Assembly (NCBI RefSeq): GCF_047971665.1
Contig: NZ_JBKEAA010000020.1
Coordinates: 168,913-232,912, forward strand
Direction: 5' to 3'
Source of the DNA: Castellaniella sp047971665
GTDB lineage: Bacteria; Pseudomonadota; Gammaproteobacteria; Burkholderiales; Burkholderiaceae_B
Length of the DNA stretch: 64,000 nt
In this document: in pieces, positions 1 through 9,003 of the stretch
How the letters are laid out: each line of letters begins with the position of its first letter
Position numbering within the stretch: position 1 is the first letter of the stretch
Translations under genes and position numbers: made by a program
Notes under the pieces: generated by a model
The model's database searches: none
Told to the model about the DNA's origin: nothing
The model's input: only the letters and a program-made list of their open reading frames with translations

Positions 1-1342
1 CCGCCCCGGAACCGGTCTGCGCACCCGCTGCGCTCGGGGTTCCCCAGGCCGTTGCCCCGACCACGCCTCTCGCGTTCGCGGCACCAGCCGCGCCTGCGGA
101 ACCCGCGCCCTGCGATTGGGCTGCTGCCTGATGCGCCTGCGCGGCCGCCGCCTGGCTGGCCTCGCTGATCGCGCCGGCAATCTGTCCGATCGAATTACCG
201 ATGGCCTCGGCTCCCTGCGCGGCGGCCTGGCCCGCCGCCTGCCCCTGGGCCTGCAGGGCCTCGTTCAGATTCTCGACGTTGTCCTTGAGCTGTTCAACGC
301 GGGATTCGGCGTCACTGAGGGCGTGTCCCCGGGCAGTGCGGGCATCCGCGGCCGAGTCGGCCCCCCGACGCCCGGATTCGCTCAGACGCAAACGATCCCC
401 GGCCGTGCCGGAAGACTGGGCCGTCGCCCCGGATTCCGCTTGTGAAACAGCGCCCGAAGCCGCCTGCCCCGCCGTCGAGGCAACCGCAGCACCGTCAGCC
501 AGACGCCCGCGCATGCGGGCAAAAGCGGCGGCCTGGGCCTGGAACTGACGTCTGGCCTCGGCGTCGGAAATCGACAGCATGTCATTGATGTCCGGCACGA
601 CCAACGACGATCCTGCCCGTACCAGATTGATGTTGTCCTGAATGAAAGCCTGCGGATTGGCGCGCTGCAACGCCATCATCAACTGATAGATGGAAACGCC
701 CTTGACCGCATGACGGCGGCCGATGGCGAACATCGTATCCCCCCGGCGCACGGAGATGGCCCCGGCCGGCACCCGCCGGGTGCTGGTGTGCGGCTTGGCG
801 GCCCCGACCGCAGGCGCCGAAGCGCCACGGCGGGCCTGCGATGCCTCGGAGGGCGCCGTCGCGGTGGCACGCACCGGTCCGGACGCCACCAGAGAAACCT
901 GATAGCGCTGCTGGCCGGTGGCCGTGCGCACGTCCAGCAGCAGATCCGCCAGATTGCCGCTGAAGGCCTGACCGGAACCGATGCGCAGAATGCGGCGACT
1001 GCCGGAGCGCACGCCCTCATCGATCGAGACGGACAGGCTGTCGAGCGTGACGGGCGGCGTCAGCCCCGCCTGCGCCCAGTCGGCGGCTGGCGCAGGCCGG
1101 GCCGACAGTGTTTTGAGATCGGCATCCGTCAGACCGGAGACCGGCACCAGAATCAGCAACGGCTCGCCGGCACCCGAAGCCAGGCGCGCATGGCCAAAGG
1201 TGGCGGCCTGGACCACCGCCCCCCCCGCCAGGAAGGCCAGCGCTAGGCCGCAGGAGGCTGCCAGACGGCTTGAGGAAATCCCGCGCGTCACACGCGGCGA
1301 ACTCGGGAGGTCACGGTCAGAACCAGTGGCGGTTTTTTTCAT
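1..1342 (-). CDS. fimV: FimV-like LysM-domain protein, N-terminal part (runs off left edge)
   Basis: This is a partial gene. The start codon abuts the asd stop (TGAATG), and the frame stays open to the window edge, giving 447 codons. The translation opens with a basic N-terminus and a hydrophobic segment around residues 29-46 ending in VVQAA, so it is exported. It continues with the FimV-type N-terminal domain (FGHARLASGAGEPLLILVPV). A LysM-like stretch follows around residues 185-240 (RRGDTMFAIG ... SLVVPDINDML). After that comes an Ala/Gln/Ser-rich, probably coiled-coil region. FimV proteins are inner-membrane, peptidoglycan-binding polar organisers that support type IV pili and type II secretion. 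The position after asd is usual in Bordetella-type genomes, where truA and trp genes follow. The TPR/C-terminal FimV domain must lie outside the window. Confidence 0.85.
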   Translation of the reverse strand, partial: MKKTATGSDRDLPSSPRVTRGISSSRLAASCGLALAFLAGGAVVQAATFGHARLASGAGEPLLILVPVSGLTDADLKTLSARPAPAADWAQAGLTPPVTLDSLSVSIDEGVRSGSRRILRIGSGQAFSGNLADLLLDVRTATGQQRYQVSLVASGPVRATATAPSEASQARRGASAPAVGAAKPHTSTRRVPAGAISVRRGDTMFAIGRRHAVKGVSIYQLMMALQRANPQAFIQDNINLVRAGSSLVVPDINDMLSISDAEARRQFQAQAAAFARMRGRLADGAAVASTAGQAASGAVSQAESGATAQSSGTAGDRLRLSESGRRGADSAADARTARGHALSDAESRVEQLKDNVENLNEALQAQGQAAGQAAAQGAEAIGNSIGQIAGAISEASQAAAAQAHQAAAQSQGAGSAGAAGAANARGVVGATAWGTPSAAGAQTGSGA

Positions 1343-2473
1343 TCAGAGTTCATCCAGGGCGATGCGCAGCATGCGGCGCAGGGGTTCGGCGGCGCCCCAG
1401 AGGAGCTGGTCGCCAACAGTGAAAGCACTGAGATATTGAGGGCCCATGGACATCTTGCGCAGCCGCCCCACAGGGATGTCCAGCGTGCCCGTCACGGCCA
1501 CGGGCGTCAGATCCCGCATGGAGGACTCACGGTCGTTGGGCACTAGGCGGGCCCAGTCCGTGCCGGTGCGCACGGCGTCGTTGATTTCATCCAGGGGAAC
1601 GTCACGTCGCAGCTTGATGGTCAATGCCTGGCTGTGACAGCGCATGGCGCCGATCCGCACACACAGGCCGTCGACCGGCACGGTGTCGGCCTCGAAGCCC
1701 GGACCGCGGCCGAGGATCTTGTTGGTTTCGGCCCCGCCTTTCCATTCTTCGCGCGACATGCCATCGCCCAGGTCCTTGTCGATCCAGGGAATCAGGCTGC
1801 CTCCCAGCGGCACGCCGAAATTGCCCCGGGGCAGATCGGGATTCTGCTGAGCCTGCAACACCCCGCGATCGATGTCCAGAATGGCCGAGGCCGGGTCGTC
1901 GAGCTGTTGGCCCACGGCCTGATTGAGAATGCCGAACTGGATCAGCAACTCACGCATGTGACGCGCCCCGCCGCCCGAGGCGGCCTGATACGTCATGGAG
2001 GTCATCCATTCGACCATGTCGGCCTTGAACAGGCCGGCCAGTCCCATCAGCATGCAGCTGACCGTGCAGTTGCCGCCGATGAAGTCGCGCACGCCGCGCT
2101 GCAAGGCCGCATCGATCACCGGACGGTTGACCGGATCGAGCACGATGATGGCATCGTCTTTCATGCGCAACGTGCTGGCGGCGTCGATCCACATGCCCTT
2201 CCAGCCGGCGGCGCGCAACTTCGGATAGACCTCGGAGGTATAGTCGCCGCCCTGCGCGGTGAGGATGATCGGCAGTTTGCGCAGCGCCTCGATATCATGC
2301 GCGTCCTGCAACGGTCCCGCTCCGGTCGCCCAGGCGGGCGCCGCGCCCCCCGCATTGCTGGTGGAAAAGAACACCGGCTCGAACAGATCGAAATCCTTTT
2401 CGTCGCTCATGCGCTGCATGAGCACCGATCCGACCATCCCGCGCCAACCGACCAAACCGACTGCCTGAGCCAT
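1343..2473 (-). CDS. asd: Aspartate-semialdehyde dehydrogenase
   Basis: Converts L-4-aspartyl phosphate to aspartate semialdehyde with NADPH, the branch point to lysine/diaminopimelate, threonine and methionine. The 376-residue length is normal for the proteobacterial form. The N-terminal nucleotide-binding loop reads VGLVGWRGMVGSVL (about residues 5-18). The catalytic cysteine is Cys136 in GGNCTVSCML. The ORF begins MAQAVGLV, with CAGGG about 5 bases upstream of the ATG. It lies 106 bases downstream of leuB in the same orientation, and fimV starts directly after its stop codon. The product is cytosolic. Together with thrB further right, the window carries two steps of the threonine route. 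Confidence 0.96.
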   Translation of the reverse strand: MAQAVGLVGWRGMVGSVLMQRMSDEKDFDLFEPVFFSTSNAGGAAPAWATGAGPLQDAHDIEALRKLPIILTAQGGDYTSEVYPKLRAAGWKGMWIDAASTLRMKDDAIIVLDPVNRPVIDAALQRGVRDFIGGNCTVSCMLMGLAGLFKADMVEWMTSMTYQAASGGGARHMRELLIQFGILNQAVGQQLDDPASAILDIDRGVLQAQQNPDLPRGNFGVPLGGSLIPWIDKDLGDGMSREEWKGGAETNKILGRGPGFEADTVPVDGLCVRIGAMRCHSQALTIKLRRDVPLDEINDAVRTGTDWARLVPNDRESSMRDLTPVAVTGTLDIPVGRLRKMSMGPQYLSAFTVGDQLLWGAAEPLRRMLRIALDEL

Positions 2474-2579
2474 AAATCCCTGCCTGAACCTTGAAAATAA
2501 ATAGAGTTCCGTCCTGAAGACCTCCGAACCGGCGCATGCATGCCGCGCAATGGATCCGAAGCGTCTCCGATTTAACGTG

Positions 2580-3656
2580 TCAGTGTAACGCCTTCAGTAC
2601 GGCATCGCCCATTTCCGAGGTCGAAACCCGGGTGGTCCCGGGTTCGTGGATGTCGGCGGTGCGCAGCCCCTGGGCCAGCACAGCCCGCACGGCAGTCTCG
2701 ATCCGGTCGGCGGCGGACGCCGCATCCAGGGAATAACGCAACATCATGGCGGCCGACAGGATGGTCGCCAGCGGGTTGGCGACGTTCTGTCCGGCGATGT
2801 CCGGCGCCGAACCATGACTGGGCTCGTAGAGTCCCTGCTGGCTGGCGTTGAGCGACGCCGAGGGCAGCATGCCGATGGAGCCCGTCAGCATGGCGGCCTC
2901 GTCCGACAAAATGTCACCGAACAGATTGCCGGTCACCACAACATCGAAAAACCCGGGTTCGCGCACCAGTTGCATGGCGGCGTTATCCACGTACATGTGC
3001 GACAGCTCGACGCGCGGGTATTCGCGGGCCACATCGATCATGATGTCACGCCAGAATTGCGAGGTCTCCAGCACATTGGCCTTGTCCACGCTGCACAGCC
3101 GGCCCTGGCGCTTGGCGGCGGCCTGGAAAGCGACATGCGCAATGCGGCGGATCTCGGACTCGGCATAGTGCATGGTGTCATAGCCCTGGCGCTCGCCCGA
3201 GAACGGCCCCGCCTCCAGGACCCGCACGCCGCGCGGCTGTCCAAAATAGATGTCGCCCGTCAGTTCGCGCACGATCAGAATGTCCAGCCCCGCGACGACC
3301 TCGGGCTTGAGCGACGAGGCATTGGCCAGTTCCGGATAGAGGATGGCCGGACGCAGGTTGGCAAACAGCCCCAGCGCCTTGCGCAGGCCCAGCACCGCCT
3401 GCTCAGGGCGCAGCGCGCGTTCCAGTTTGTCGTATTTCCAGTCTCCGACAGCGCCGAACAGCACGGCATCGGACTGTTTCGCCAGCGCCAGGGTGTCCTC
3501 GGGCAAGGGGTGGCCTTTGGCGGCATAGGCGGCGCCCCCCACGGGCGCCTCGGCCAGTTCCAGGTTCAGGTCCAGCGCACGCAATACGCGCACCGCCTGC
3601 TCGACGATTTCCGGGCCGATGCCATCGCCCGGCAGAACTGCGATGTGAGAAGTCAT
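2580..3656 (-). CDS. leuB: 3-isopropylmalate dehydrogenase
   Basis: Oxidatively decarboxylates 3-isopropylmalate to 2-oxoisocaproate with NAD+, the third leucine-specific step. The 358-residue protein starts with the family signature HIAVLPGDGIGPEIV. It contains the substrate/metal-binding segment DKANVLETSQFWR (catalytic Lys) and the YVDNAAMQLV segment. The C-terminal NAD-binding region has GSAPDIAGQNVANPLATILS. The gene is in the usual leuC-leuD-leuB order and is separated from leuD by 113 bases. Active as a cytosolic homodimer in this family. Confidence 0.97.
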   Translation of the reverse strand: MTSHIAVLPGDGIGPEIVEQAVRVLRALDLNLELAEAPVGGAAYAAKGHPLPEDTLALAKQSDAVLFGAVGDWKYDKLERALRPEQAVLGLRKALGLFANLRPAILYPELANASSLKPEVVAGLDILIVRELTGDIYFGQPRGVRVLEAGPFSGERQGYDTMHYAESEIRRIAHVAFQAAAKRQGRLCSVDKANVLETSQFWRDIMIDVAREYPRVELSHMYVDNAAMQLVREPGFFDVVVTGNLFGDILSDEAAMLTGSIGMLPSASLNASQQGLYEPSHGSAPDIAGQNVANPLATILSAAMMLRYSLDAASAADRIETAVRAVLAQGLRTADIHEPGTTRVSTSEMGDAVLKALH

Positions 3657-3769
3657 AAGAGATTCCGGTTTGCAAAGGCCCGGCCCATGACGTGGGGACG
3701 CGTCCGCATATCATGGGCCGGGCCCCAGACGCCGCTGGCATGCGGCGCCAGAGGTTGAAAAAACAAAGA

Positions 3770-4426
3770 TCAGCGGCCGCCCGGATTCTGACGGGCCAGC
3801 CAGGGATGACGCGTCAGCCGCTCGGCCTCGAAAGCGCGGATCATGTCCGCGCGCAGCAACGTCTGGCCGATCTCGTCCAGGCCCTTCAACAGCGATTCCT
3901 TGCGGTAGGCATCGATCTCGAAGGGGGATTCGTCACCATCGGCCGCGATCACGCGCTGGCGCTCCAGGTCGATGGTCAACGCGTAGCCGGGGAAGGTCTT
4001 GACCTCGTCGAACAGACGCGCAACCCGGCTCTCGGGCAGCACGATGGGCAACAGGCCGTTCTTGAAGCTGTTGTTGAAAAAGATGTCGGCGAACGAAGGC
4101 GCGATGATGGCGCGAAAGCCGAACTGCTGCAGCGCCCAGGGCGCATGCTCGCGGCTGGAACCGCAGCCGAAGTTCTTGCGCGCGAGCAGGATCGAAGCGC
4201 CCCGGTAGCGTGACTGGTTCAGCACGAAATCCGGATTGAGCGGCCGGCGGGCATTGTCCATGCCGGGCTCGCCATGATCCAGGTAACGCAGTTCATCGAA
4301 CAGGTTCGGACCGAACCCCGTGCGCTTGATCGATTTGAGGAATTGCTTGGGAATGATCAGGTCGGTATCGACGTTTTCCCTGTCCAGCGGGGCGACCAGG
4401 CCCTTGTGAGTGGTGAAGGCTTGCAT
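3770..4426 (-). CDS. leuD: 3-isopropylmalate dehydratase, small subunit
   Basis: Swivel-domain subunit that pairs with LeuC to isomerise 2-isopropylmalate to 3-isopropylmalate. The 218 residues match the LeuD1 family length. It begins MQAFTTHKGLVAPLDRENVDTDLIIPKQFLKSI and carries the conserved NFGCGSSREHAPWAL active-site loop (about residues 84-98). LeuC ends 8 bases upstream, consistent with coupled translation of the two subunits. Confidence 0.97.
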   Translation of the reverse strand: MQAFTTHKGLVAPLDRENVDTDLIIPKQFLKSIKRTGFGPNLFDELRYLDHGEPGMDNARRPLNPDFVLNQSRYRGASILLARKNFGCGSSREHAPWALQQFGFRAIIAPSFADIFFNNSFKNGLLPIVLPESRVARLFDEVKTFPGYALTIDLERQRVIAADGDESPFEIDAYRKESLLKGLDEIGQTLLRADMIRAFEAERLTRHPWLARQNPGGR

Positions 4427-4434
4427 GGCGGCTC

Positions 4435-5838
4435 CTAGCTCAGACGGCGGATATCGACAAAATGGCCGGCCACTGCCGCAGCGGCGGCCATGGCGGGGCT
4501 GACGAGGTGAGTGCGTCCCCCCTGCCCCTGTCGGCCCTCGAAATTACGGTTCGACGTCGAGGCGCAACGCTCGCCCGGTTCCAGCCGGTCGGCGTTCATG
4601 GCCAGGCACATCGAGCAGCCCGGTTCGCGCCACTCGAAACCGGCAGCCAGGAAAATGCGGTCCAGGCCTTCGCGTTCGGCCTGGGCCTTGACCAGGCCCG
4701 ACCCCGGCACGACCATGGCCTGACGCACGTTTGAGGCCACCCGGCGCCCCTTGGCCACGGCGGCGGCGGCGCGCAGATCCTCGATGCGCGCATTGGTACA
4801 GGAACCGATGAATACGCGATCGACGCGGATATCGGTCATCGGCGTATCGGGTTCGAGCCCCATGTACTGCAAGGCGCGTTCCATGCCGCTGCGGCGCACT
4901 TCGTCCTTTTCCTTTTCGGGATCGGGTACCCGGCCATCGATGGGCAGCACCATCTCGGGCGACGTCCCCCAGCTCACCTGCGGCGCAATCTGCGTGGCGT
5001 CGATTTCGACCACCCGGTCAAAGGTTGCGTCCGAATCGGAATGCAGGGTGCGCCAATATGCCACGGCCTGATCCCACTGCGCGCCCTCCGGCGCGTAGGG
5101 GCGGCCCTTGAAATAATCGACTGTGGTCTGATCCACGGCCACCATGCCGGAGCGCGCACCGGCCTCGATGGCCATGTTGCAGATCGTCATGCGGCCCTCC
5201 ATGGAGAGCGCGCGCACCGTGCTGCCGCCGAACTCGATGGCATAGCCTGTCCCGCCCGCCGTGCCGATCCGGCCGATCACATGGAGCACCAGATCCTTGG
5301 CCGTACAACCGAACGGCAGCTTGCCCTCGACGCGCACCAGCATGCTGCGGCTCTTTTTCATCAGCAGCGTCTGCGTGGCCAGCACATGCTCGACCTCGGA
5401 GGTGCCGATCCCGAAAGCCAGCGCGCCCATGGCGCCGTGCGTGCTGGTGTGCGAATCGCCACAGACCACGGTCATGCCCGGCAGCGTGGCGCCCTGCTCC
5501 GGCCCGATGACATGCACGATGCCCTGGCGGGGGTCATTCATGCGGAATTCGGTGATGCCCCAGGTCGCGCAGTTCTTGTCCAGTGTATCGACCTGCAGGC
5601 GCGAGACCGGATCCTGAATGCCTTCACTGCGCGCCGTGGTGGGCACATTGTGATCAGCCACGGCCAGATTCGCGGAAATCCGCCACGGCTGGCGACCGGC
5701 CAGCTCCAGCCCCTCGAAGGCCTGCGGGCTGGTGACTTCGTGAACCAGATGCCGGTCGATATACAGCAGACAGGTGCCGTCCGGCCCCTGGTGCACCACA
5801 TGGGCATCCCAGAGTTTGTCATACAGGGTTTGGGGCAT
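4435..5838 (-). CDS. leuC: 3-isopropylmalate dehydratase, large subunit
   Basis: Aconitase-family 4Fe-4S subunit of isopropylmalate isomerase. The start chosen is the internal ATG giving MPQTLYDKLWDAHVV (467 aa, the normal LeuC length). An upstream in-frame ATG would add only a seven-residue MIFEATI extension. Cluster ligands are visible in FIGSCTNARIEDLRAA and in EPGCSMCLAMN. The substrate-binding signatures VCGDSHTSTHGAMGALAFGIG and EVEHVLATQTL are intact. It is the first gene of leuCDB-asd-fimV. A plausible promoter lies about 60 bases upstream. Confidence 0.97.
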   Translation of the reverse strand: MPQTLYDKLWDAHVVHQGPDGTCLLYIDRHLVHEVTSPQAFEGLELAGRQPWRISANLAVADHNVPTTARSEGIQDPVSRLQVDTLDKNCATWGITEFRMNDPRQGIVHVIGPEQGATLPGMTVVCGDSHTSTHGAMGALAFGIGTSEVEHVLATQTLLMKKSRSMLVRVEGKLPFGCTAKDLVLHVIGRIGTAGGTGYAIEFGGSTVRALSMEGRMTICNMAIEAGARSGMVAVDQTTVDYFKGRPYAPEGAQWDQAVAYWRTLHSDSDATFDRVVEIDATQIAPQVSWGTSPEMVLPIDGRVPDPEKEKDEVRRSGMERALQYMGLEPDTPMTDIRVDRVFIGSCTNARIEDLRAAAAVAKGRRVASNVRQAMVVPGSGLVKAQAEREGLDRIFLAAGFEWREPGCSMCLAMNADRLEPGERCASTSNRNFEGRQGQGGRTHLVSPAMAAAAAVAGHFVDIRRLS

Positions 5839-5901
5839 GATCGTGGCCTCGAAAATCAAAAAATGGTTGCCGTTCGCGCAAGGGACGATGGCGTCGAATG
5901 C

Positions 5902-5929
5902 ATTATGCCAGTGCAGTTTTCCCGAACAA
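5902..5929 (-). promoter_or_regulatory. Candidate promoter of leuCDB-asd
   Basis: On the minus strand TTGTTC (5929-5924) is followed after 16 bases by CATAAT (5907-5902). This would start transcription near 5895 and leave a leader of about 57 nt before leuC. Imperfect inverted repeats just upstream (GGTATCAGAGGTAACC, about 5946-5961) could be a LysR-type activator site. No leader peptide or attenuator was seen. Reading by eye only. Confidence 0.4.
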
Positions 5930-5977
5930 GGCCAGTTTTTATCCTGGTATCAGAGGTAACCGGTACCAGATTGGTGG

Positions 5978-6868
5978 TTATTTTCCGCCCTTGCCCTGGT
6001 AGAGGGGCAGCACGATCGCGGAAGCCTGCCTCAGGTCTGCGATCCGGCTTTGCGACGAGGGGTGCGTGGACAGGATTTCCGATTGTTCGCCACCGTCCGC
6101 CTGGCCCATTTTTTCCCACAGCGTGACGGCAGCGCGCGGGTCATAACCCGCCCGGGCGGCCAGTTCCACGCCCATGCGGTCGGCCTCGGTCTCATTGGAC
6201 CGGCTGTTGGGCAGTGTGAACATCACCTCTGACAACGGAGCCCCCAGATCGGCGACAGCCTGGCTGCCCGTGATGGCCGAGAGGATCGACAGGCCGATCC
6301 CGGCAGCCATCTGACGCGAGACCTGCTCGCGGGCATGCTCGCGCAGCGCGTGGGAGATCTCGTGTCCCAGCACCGCCGCCAGCTCGGCATCCGAAGGCCG
6401 GATCTTGTCGAGCAGCCCTGTATAGACCGCAATCTTGCCGCCCGGCATGCACCAGGCATTGACCTCATCGGATTTCAGCACGTGGATTTCCCAGGCCCAG
6501 TTGCGCGCATCAGGGCGGAAAGCGCCGACCTGCGCGATGAGCTTGCGTGAAATCGTCTGGACGCGACGGGTTTGCGCGGCCGGGCGGTCGAGCGCGCCCT
6601 GCGCCTTGGCCTGGGCCAGAATCCGACGGTACTGGAGCTGCGCCTGCTGATTGAGTTCGGCCTCGGACACCAGGCTGGACATGGTCTGGGTGCGGTTCAC
6701 CCCCACCAGGCCGGACTGGGTCGTCTGGACCTGGGCGCACGCACCCAGCCACACGGCGAATCCGGTCCCCACCGCCAGACGCGACACCCTGCGCAGCCGG
6801 GTGAGCACACGGATGCGCCAACCTGCCCTGGCGCCGGGGACGGAATCCGCATTCAGCCGCATGATCAT
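5978..6868 (-). CDS. M48-family metalloprotease lipoprotein (LoiP/YggG-like)
   Basis: The start chosen is the ATG at 6868 (296 aa). GGAGG sits six bases upstream, whereas the longer reading from 6892 would overlap aroC and lacks this. A hydrophobic N-terminus ends in the lipobox LGAC (Cys44), so the product is probably an acylated envelope protein. The zinc-protease motif HEISH is at residues 169-173, and the third ligand is the last Glu of NETEAD (about residue 228). The family includes periplasmic quality-control proteases such as YggG/LoiP. It lies 14 bases after aroC on the same strand. The exact substrate cannot be told from sequence. Confidence 0.88.
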   Translation of the reverse strand: MIMRLNADSVPGARAGWRIRVLTRLRRVSRLAVGTGFAVWLGACAQVQTTQSGLVGVNRTQTMSSLVSEAELNQQAQLQYRRILAQAKAQGALDRPAAQTRRVQTISRKLIAQVGAFRPDARNWAWEIHVLKSDEVNAWCMPGGKIAVYTGLLDKIRPSDAELAAVLGHEISHALREHAREQVSRQMAAGIGLSILSAITGSQAVADLGAPLSEVMFTLPNSRSNETEADRMGVELAARAGYDPRAAVTLWEKMGQADGGEQSEILSTHPSSQSRIADLRQASAIVLPLYQGKGGK

Positions 6869-6882
6869 GGAGAACCTCCGTC

Positions 6883-7941
6883 TCAGGCGCATTGCCCCTT
6901 GTGGCGCAGAGCGTGGTCCATCAGCACGATGGCCAGCAGGGCCTCGGCAATGGGCGTGGCACGAATCGCCACGCAGGGATCATGACGTCCCAGGGTCTGC
7001 ACCATGACCGGTTCGTTGGTCCGGTTGACCGAGCGGCGCTCGATGCGGATGCTCGAGGTGGGCTTGATCGCCAGCGACACCTGCAGCGGCTGGCCCGAGG
7101 AAATCCCGCCCAGCACCCCGCCGGCATAGTTGCTCATGAAACCGTCGGGACCGAGTTCGTCGCCATGCTCCGAGCCGCGCATCGCGACACAGTCGAAGCC
7201 CGAGCCGATCGACACGCCTTTGACGGCGTTGAGCCCCATCATGGCATGCGCGATGTCCGCATCGAGCCGGTCATAGATGGGTTCGCCCCAACCGGCCGGC
7301 AGGCCCTCTGCCATGACCTCGATGCGGGCGCCGATGGAGTCGCCGTCATGGCGCAACTGATCCATGAAGGCCTCGAGTTCCGGGACCATGTCCGCATTGG
7401 GCGCGTAGAAGGGATTCTCCGGCACGGCGTCCCAGGAGACGAAGGGAATCGGCATCGGCCCGAGCTGACTCATGTAACCACGGATACGCACCCCGTACTC
7501 CTGCATCAGCCATTTGCGCGCCACGGCGCCCGCCGCCACGGTGGGCGCTGTCAGGCGGGCTGAGGAACGCCCTCCGCCCCGGGGATCGCGTACACCGAAT
7601 TTTTTCCAGTAGGTGTAGTCGGCATGGCCGGGCCGGAAGGTATCGGTGAGGTTGCCATAGTCCTTGCTGCGCGCATCCGTATTGCGGATCAGCAGGCCAA
7701 TGGGCGTGCCCGTGGTCACGCCCTCGAACACCCCCGACAGGATCTCCACCGTGTCCGGTTCGCGCCGCTGGGTGACGTGGCGCGAGGTCCCCGGACGCCG
7801 CCGATCGAGTTCGGCCTGGATGTCGGGCTCGGACAGCATCATGCCCGGGGGGCAGCCATCGATCACGGCGCCGATGGCCGGCCCGTGCGATTCGCCAAAA
7901 TTGGTGACACTGAACAAGGTACCCAGGGTATTGCCGGACAT
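6883..7941 (-). CDS. aroC: Chorismate synthase
   Basis: Last shikimate-pathway enzyme: removes phosphate from 5-enolpyruvylshikimate 3-phosphate to give chorismate, using reduced FMN. The 352-residue protein starts MSGNTLGTLFSVTNFGESHGPAIGAVIDGCPPG with the conserved GESHG motif. It also has RPGHADYTYWKKFG, the RGGGRSSARLTA loop and the C-terminal RHDPCVAIRATPIAEALLAIVLMDH segment. All family signatures are intact. The start is the first ATG, and the protease gene follows. Confidence 0.97.
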   Translation of the reverse strand: MSGNTLGTLFSVTNFGESHGPAIGAVIDGCPPGMMLSEPDIQAELDRRRPGTSRHVTQRREPDTVEILSGVFEGVTTGTPIGLLIRNTDARSKDYGNLTDTFRPGHADYTYWKKFGVRDPRGGGRSSARLTAPTVAAGAVARKWLMQEYGVRIRGYMSQLGPMPIPFVSWDAVPENPFYAPNADMVPELEAFMDQLRHDGDSIGARIEVMAEGLPAGWGEPIYDRLDADIAHAMMGLNAVKGVSIGSGFDCVAMRGSEHGDELGPDGFMSNYAGGVLGGISSGQPLQVSLAIKPTSSIRIERRSVNRTNEPVMVQTLGRHDPCVAIRATPIAEALLAIVLMDHALRHKGQCA

Positions 7942-8076
7942 GGTCGATGCGAAGGAAAAAGAGGGAGAAAAGGGATTCCATTATGACACTTTTGCCGACG
8001 GCCCAATCCAGGCATGACAGCGGCAAAATACACGTGAGACATGCCCGCGCGCGATCGCGCCGGGAGGGTTGGCGCC

Positions 8077-8991
8077 CTACGCCGGCGGCTCGGTCCGGGG
8101 CAGCCATGCCTGGATCAGGCCGAGGACATCACCCTGCCGTTCCCGATGCGGAAAGTGCCCCACGCCAGGCATCAGTTCAATGCGCGTCGGTCCCCCGCTG
8201 TACTGACCGATCTGGTCGGGATGGATCGTGGTGCTGTACTCGTCCCGATCCCCGTGAATCGCCAGAACCGGACAGCGGACCTGCGGCAGCACGCCGGTCA
8301 TCGACCAGCCCTCGAAGTCCTGGCCGAGCCACGACCCACCCCAGGCGGCCAGCACCCAGGCGGCCTTGTCGCCGTGATATCTGGCCAGACGCGCCATCTG
8401 TGCCGGGTCCTCGAATGATTTCAGCGTGGCCCGAATGCCCGCCCGCGTCCGTTCCTCCGCGCATGTCTGCGCCGCCAGCGTCACCAGCGCCACGCATCGG
8501 TCGGCATGCCCGGCCGCGCAATGGATCGCCATGATGCCGCCCACGCTGTGGCCCATGACCACGACAGCCGACAGGCCCAACTGTTCACAGACTGAAGGAA
8601 AAACCTCCTGCGCCTCCTCGGCAATGAAATTCGCCGACGGCAGTCCGGTCCGCGCATCGGAACGCCCAAAGCCGGGCCGGTCATAGGCATACACCGACCG
8701 GCCAGTGCACCGGGCAAGCACCGCCGGAAAATCACGCCACAGCTCGATACAGCCCAGTGAATCGTGCAGCAGCACGATCGGCGGCGCCTCGGTCACCCCG
8801 GGTCCGGGCGTCCCCGGCCGCCACGCACGGGCGCTGATGCGTCCCAGGGGATGCGTCAGCCAGAAATCCTCACTCGGGACAGGTGCATCGGAAGGCGTGA
8901 AAGCATCAGAAGACGCGGGCGAATCGGAAGAAGAGGGTGGACCGGAAGACGCAAAAGGAACGGAAGCATCGGAGACGGAGGAAGAAGACAT
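8077..8991 (-). CDS. Alpha/beta-fold hydrolase with Ser/Pro/Asp-rich N-terminal extension
   Basis: 304-residue serine hydrolase. The nucleophile elbow is GHSVGG (Ser149), the acid is likely Asp in HGDRDEYS (about residue 252), and the base is His in GVGHFPHRE (about residue 281). The oxyanion region is LLHDSLG (about 74-80). The first ~42 residues are a low-complexity Ser/Asp/Pro/Ala string with SSD/PSD repeats and no signal-peptide character. A shorter protein starting later is possible but no better start codon was seen. It lies 12 bases after selO in the same operon-like group. Substrate unknown; the fold alone covers esterases, peroxidases and C-C hydrolases. Confidence 0.85.
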   Translation of the reverse strand: MSSSSVSDASVPFASSGPPSSSDSPASSDAFTPSDAPVPSEDFWLTHPLGRISARAWRPGTPGPGVTEAPPIVLLHDSLGCIELWRDFPAVLARCTGRSVYAYDRPGFGRSDARTGLPSANFIAEEAQEVFPSVCEQLGLSAVVVMGHSVGGIMAIHCAAGHADRCVALVTLAAQTCAEERTRAGIRATLKSFEDPAQMARLARYHGDKAAWVLAAWGGSWLGQDFEGWSMTGVLPQVRCPVLAIHGDRDEYSTTIHPDQIGQYSGGPTRIELMPGVGHFPHRERQGDVLGLIQAWLPRTEPPA

Positions 8992-9003
8992 GGGGCGAGG
9001 CCT

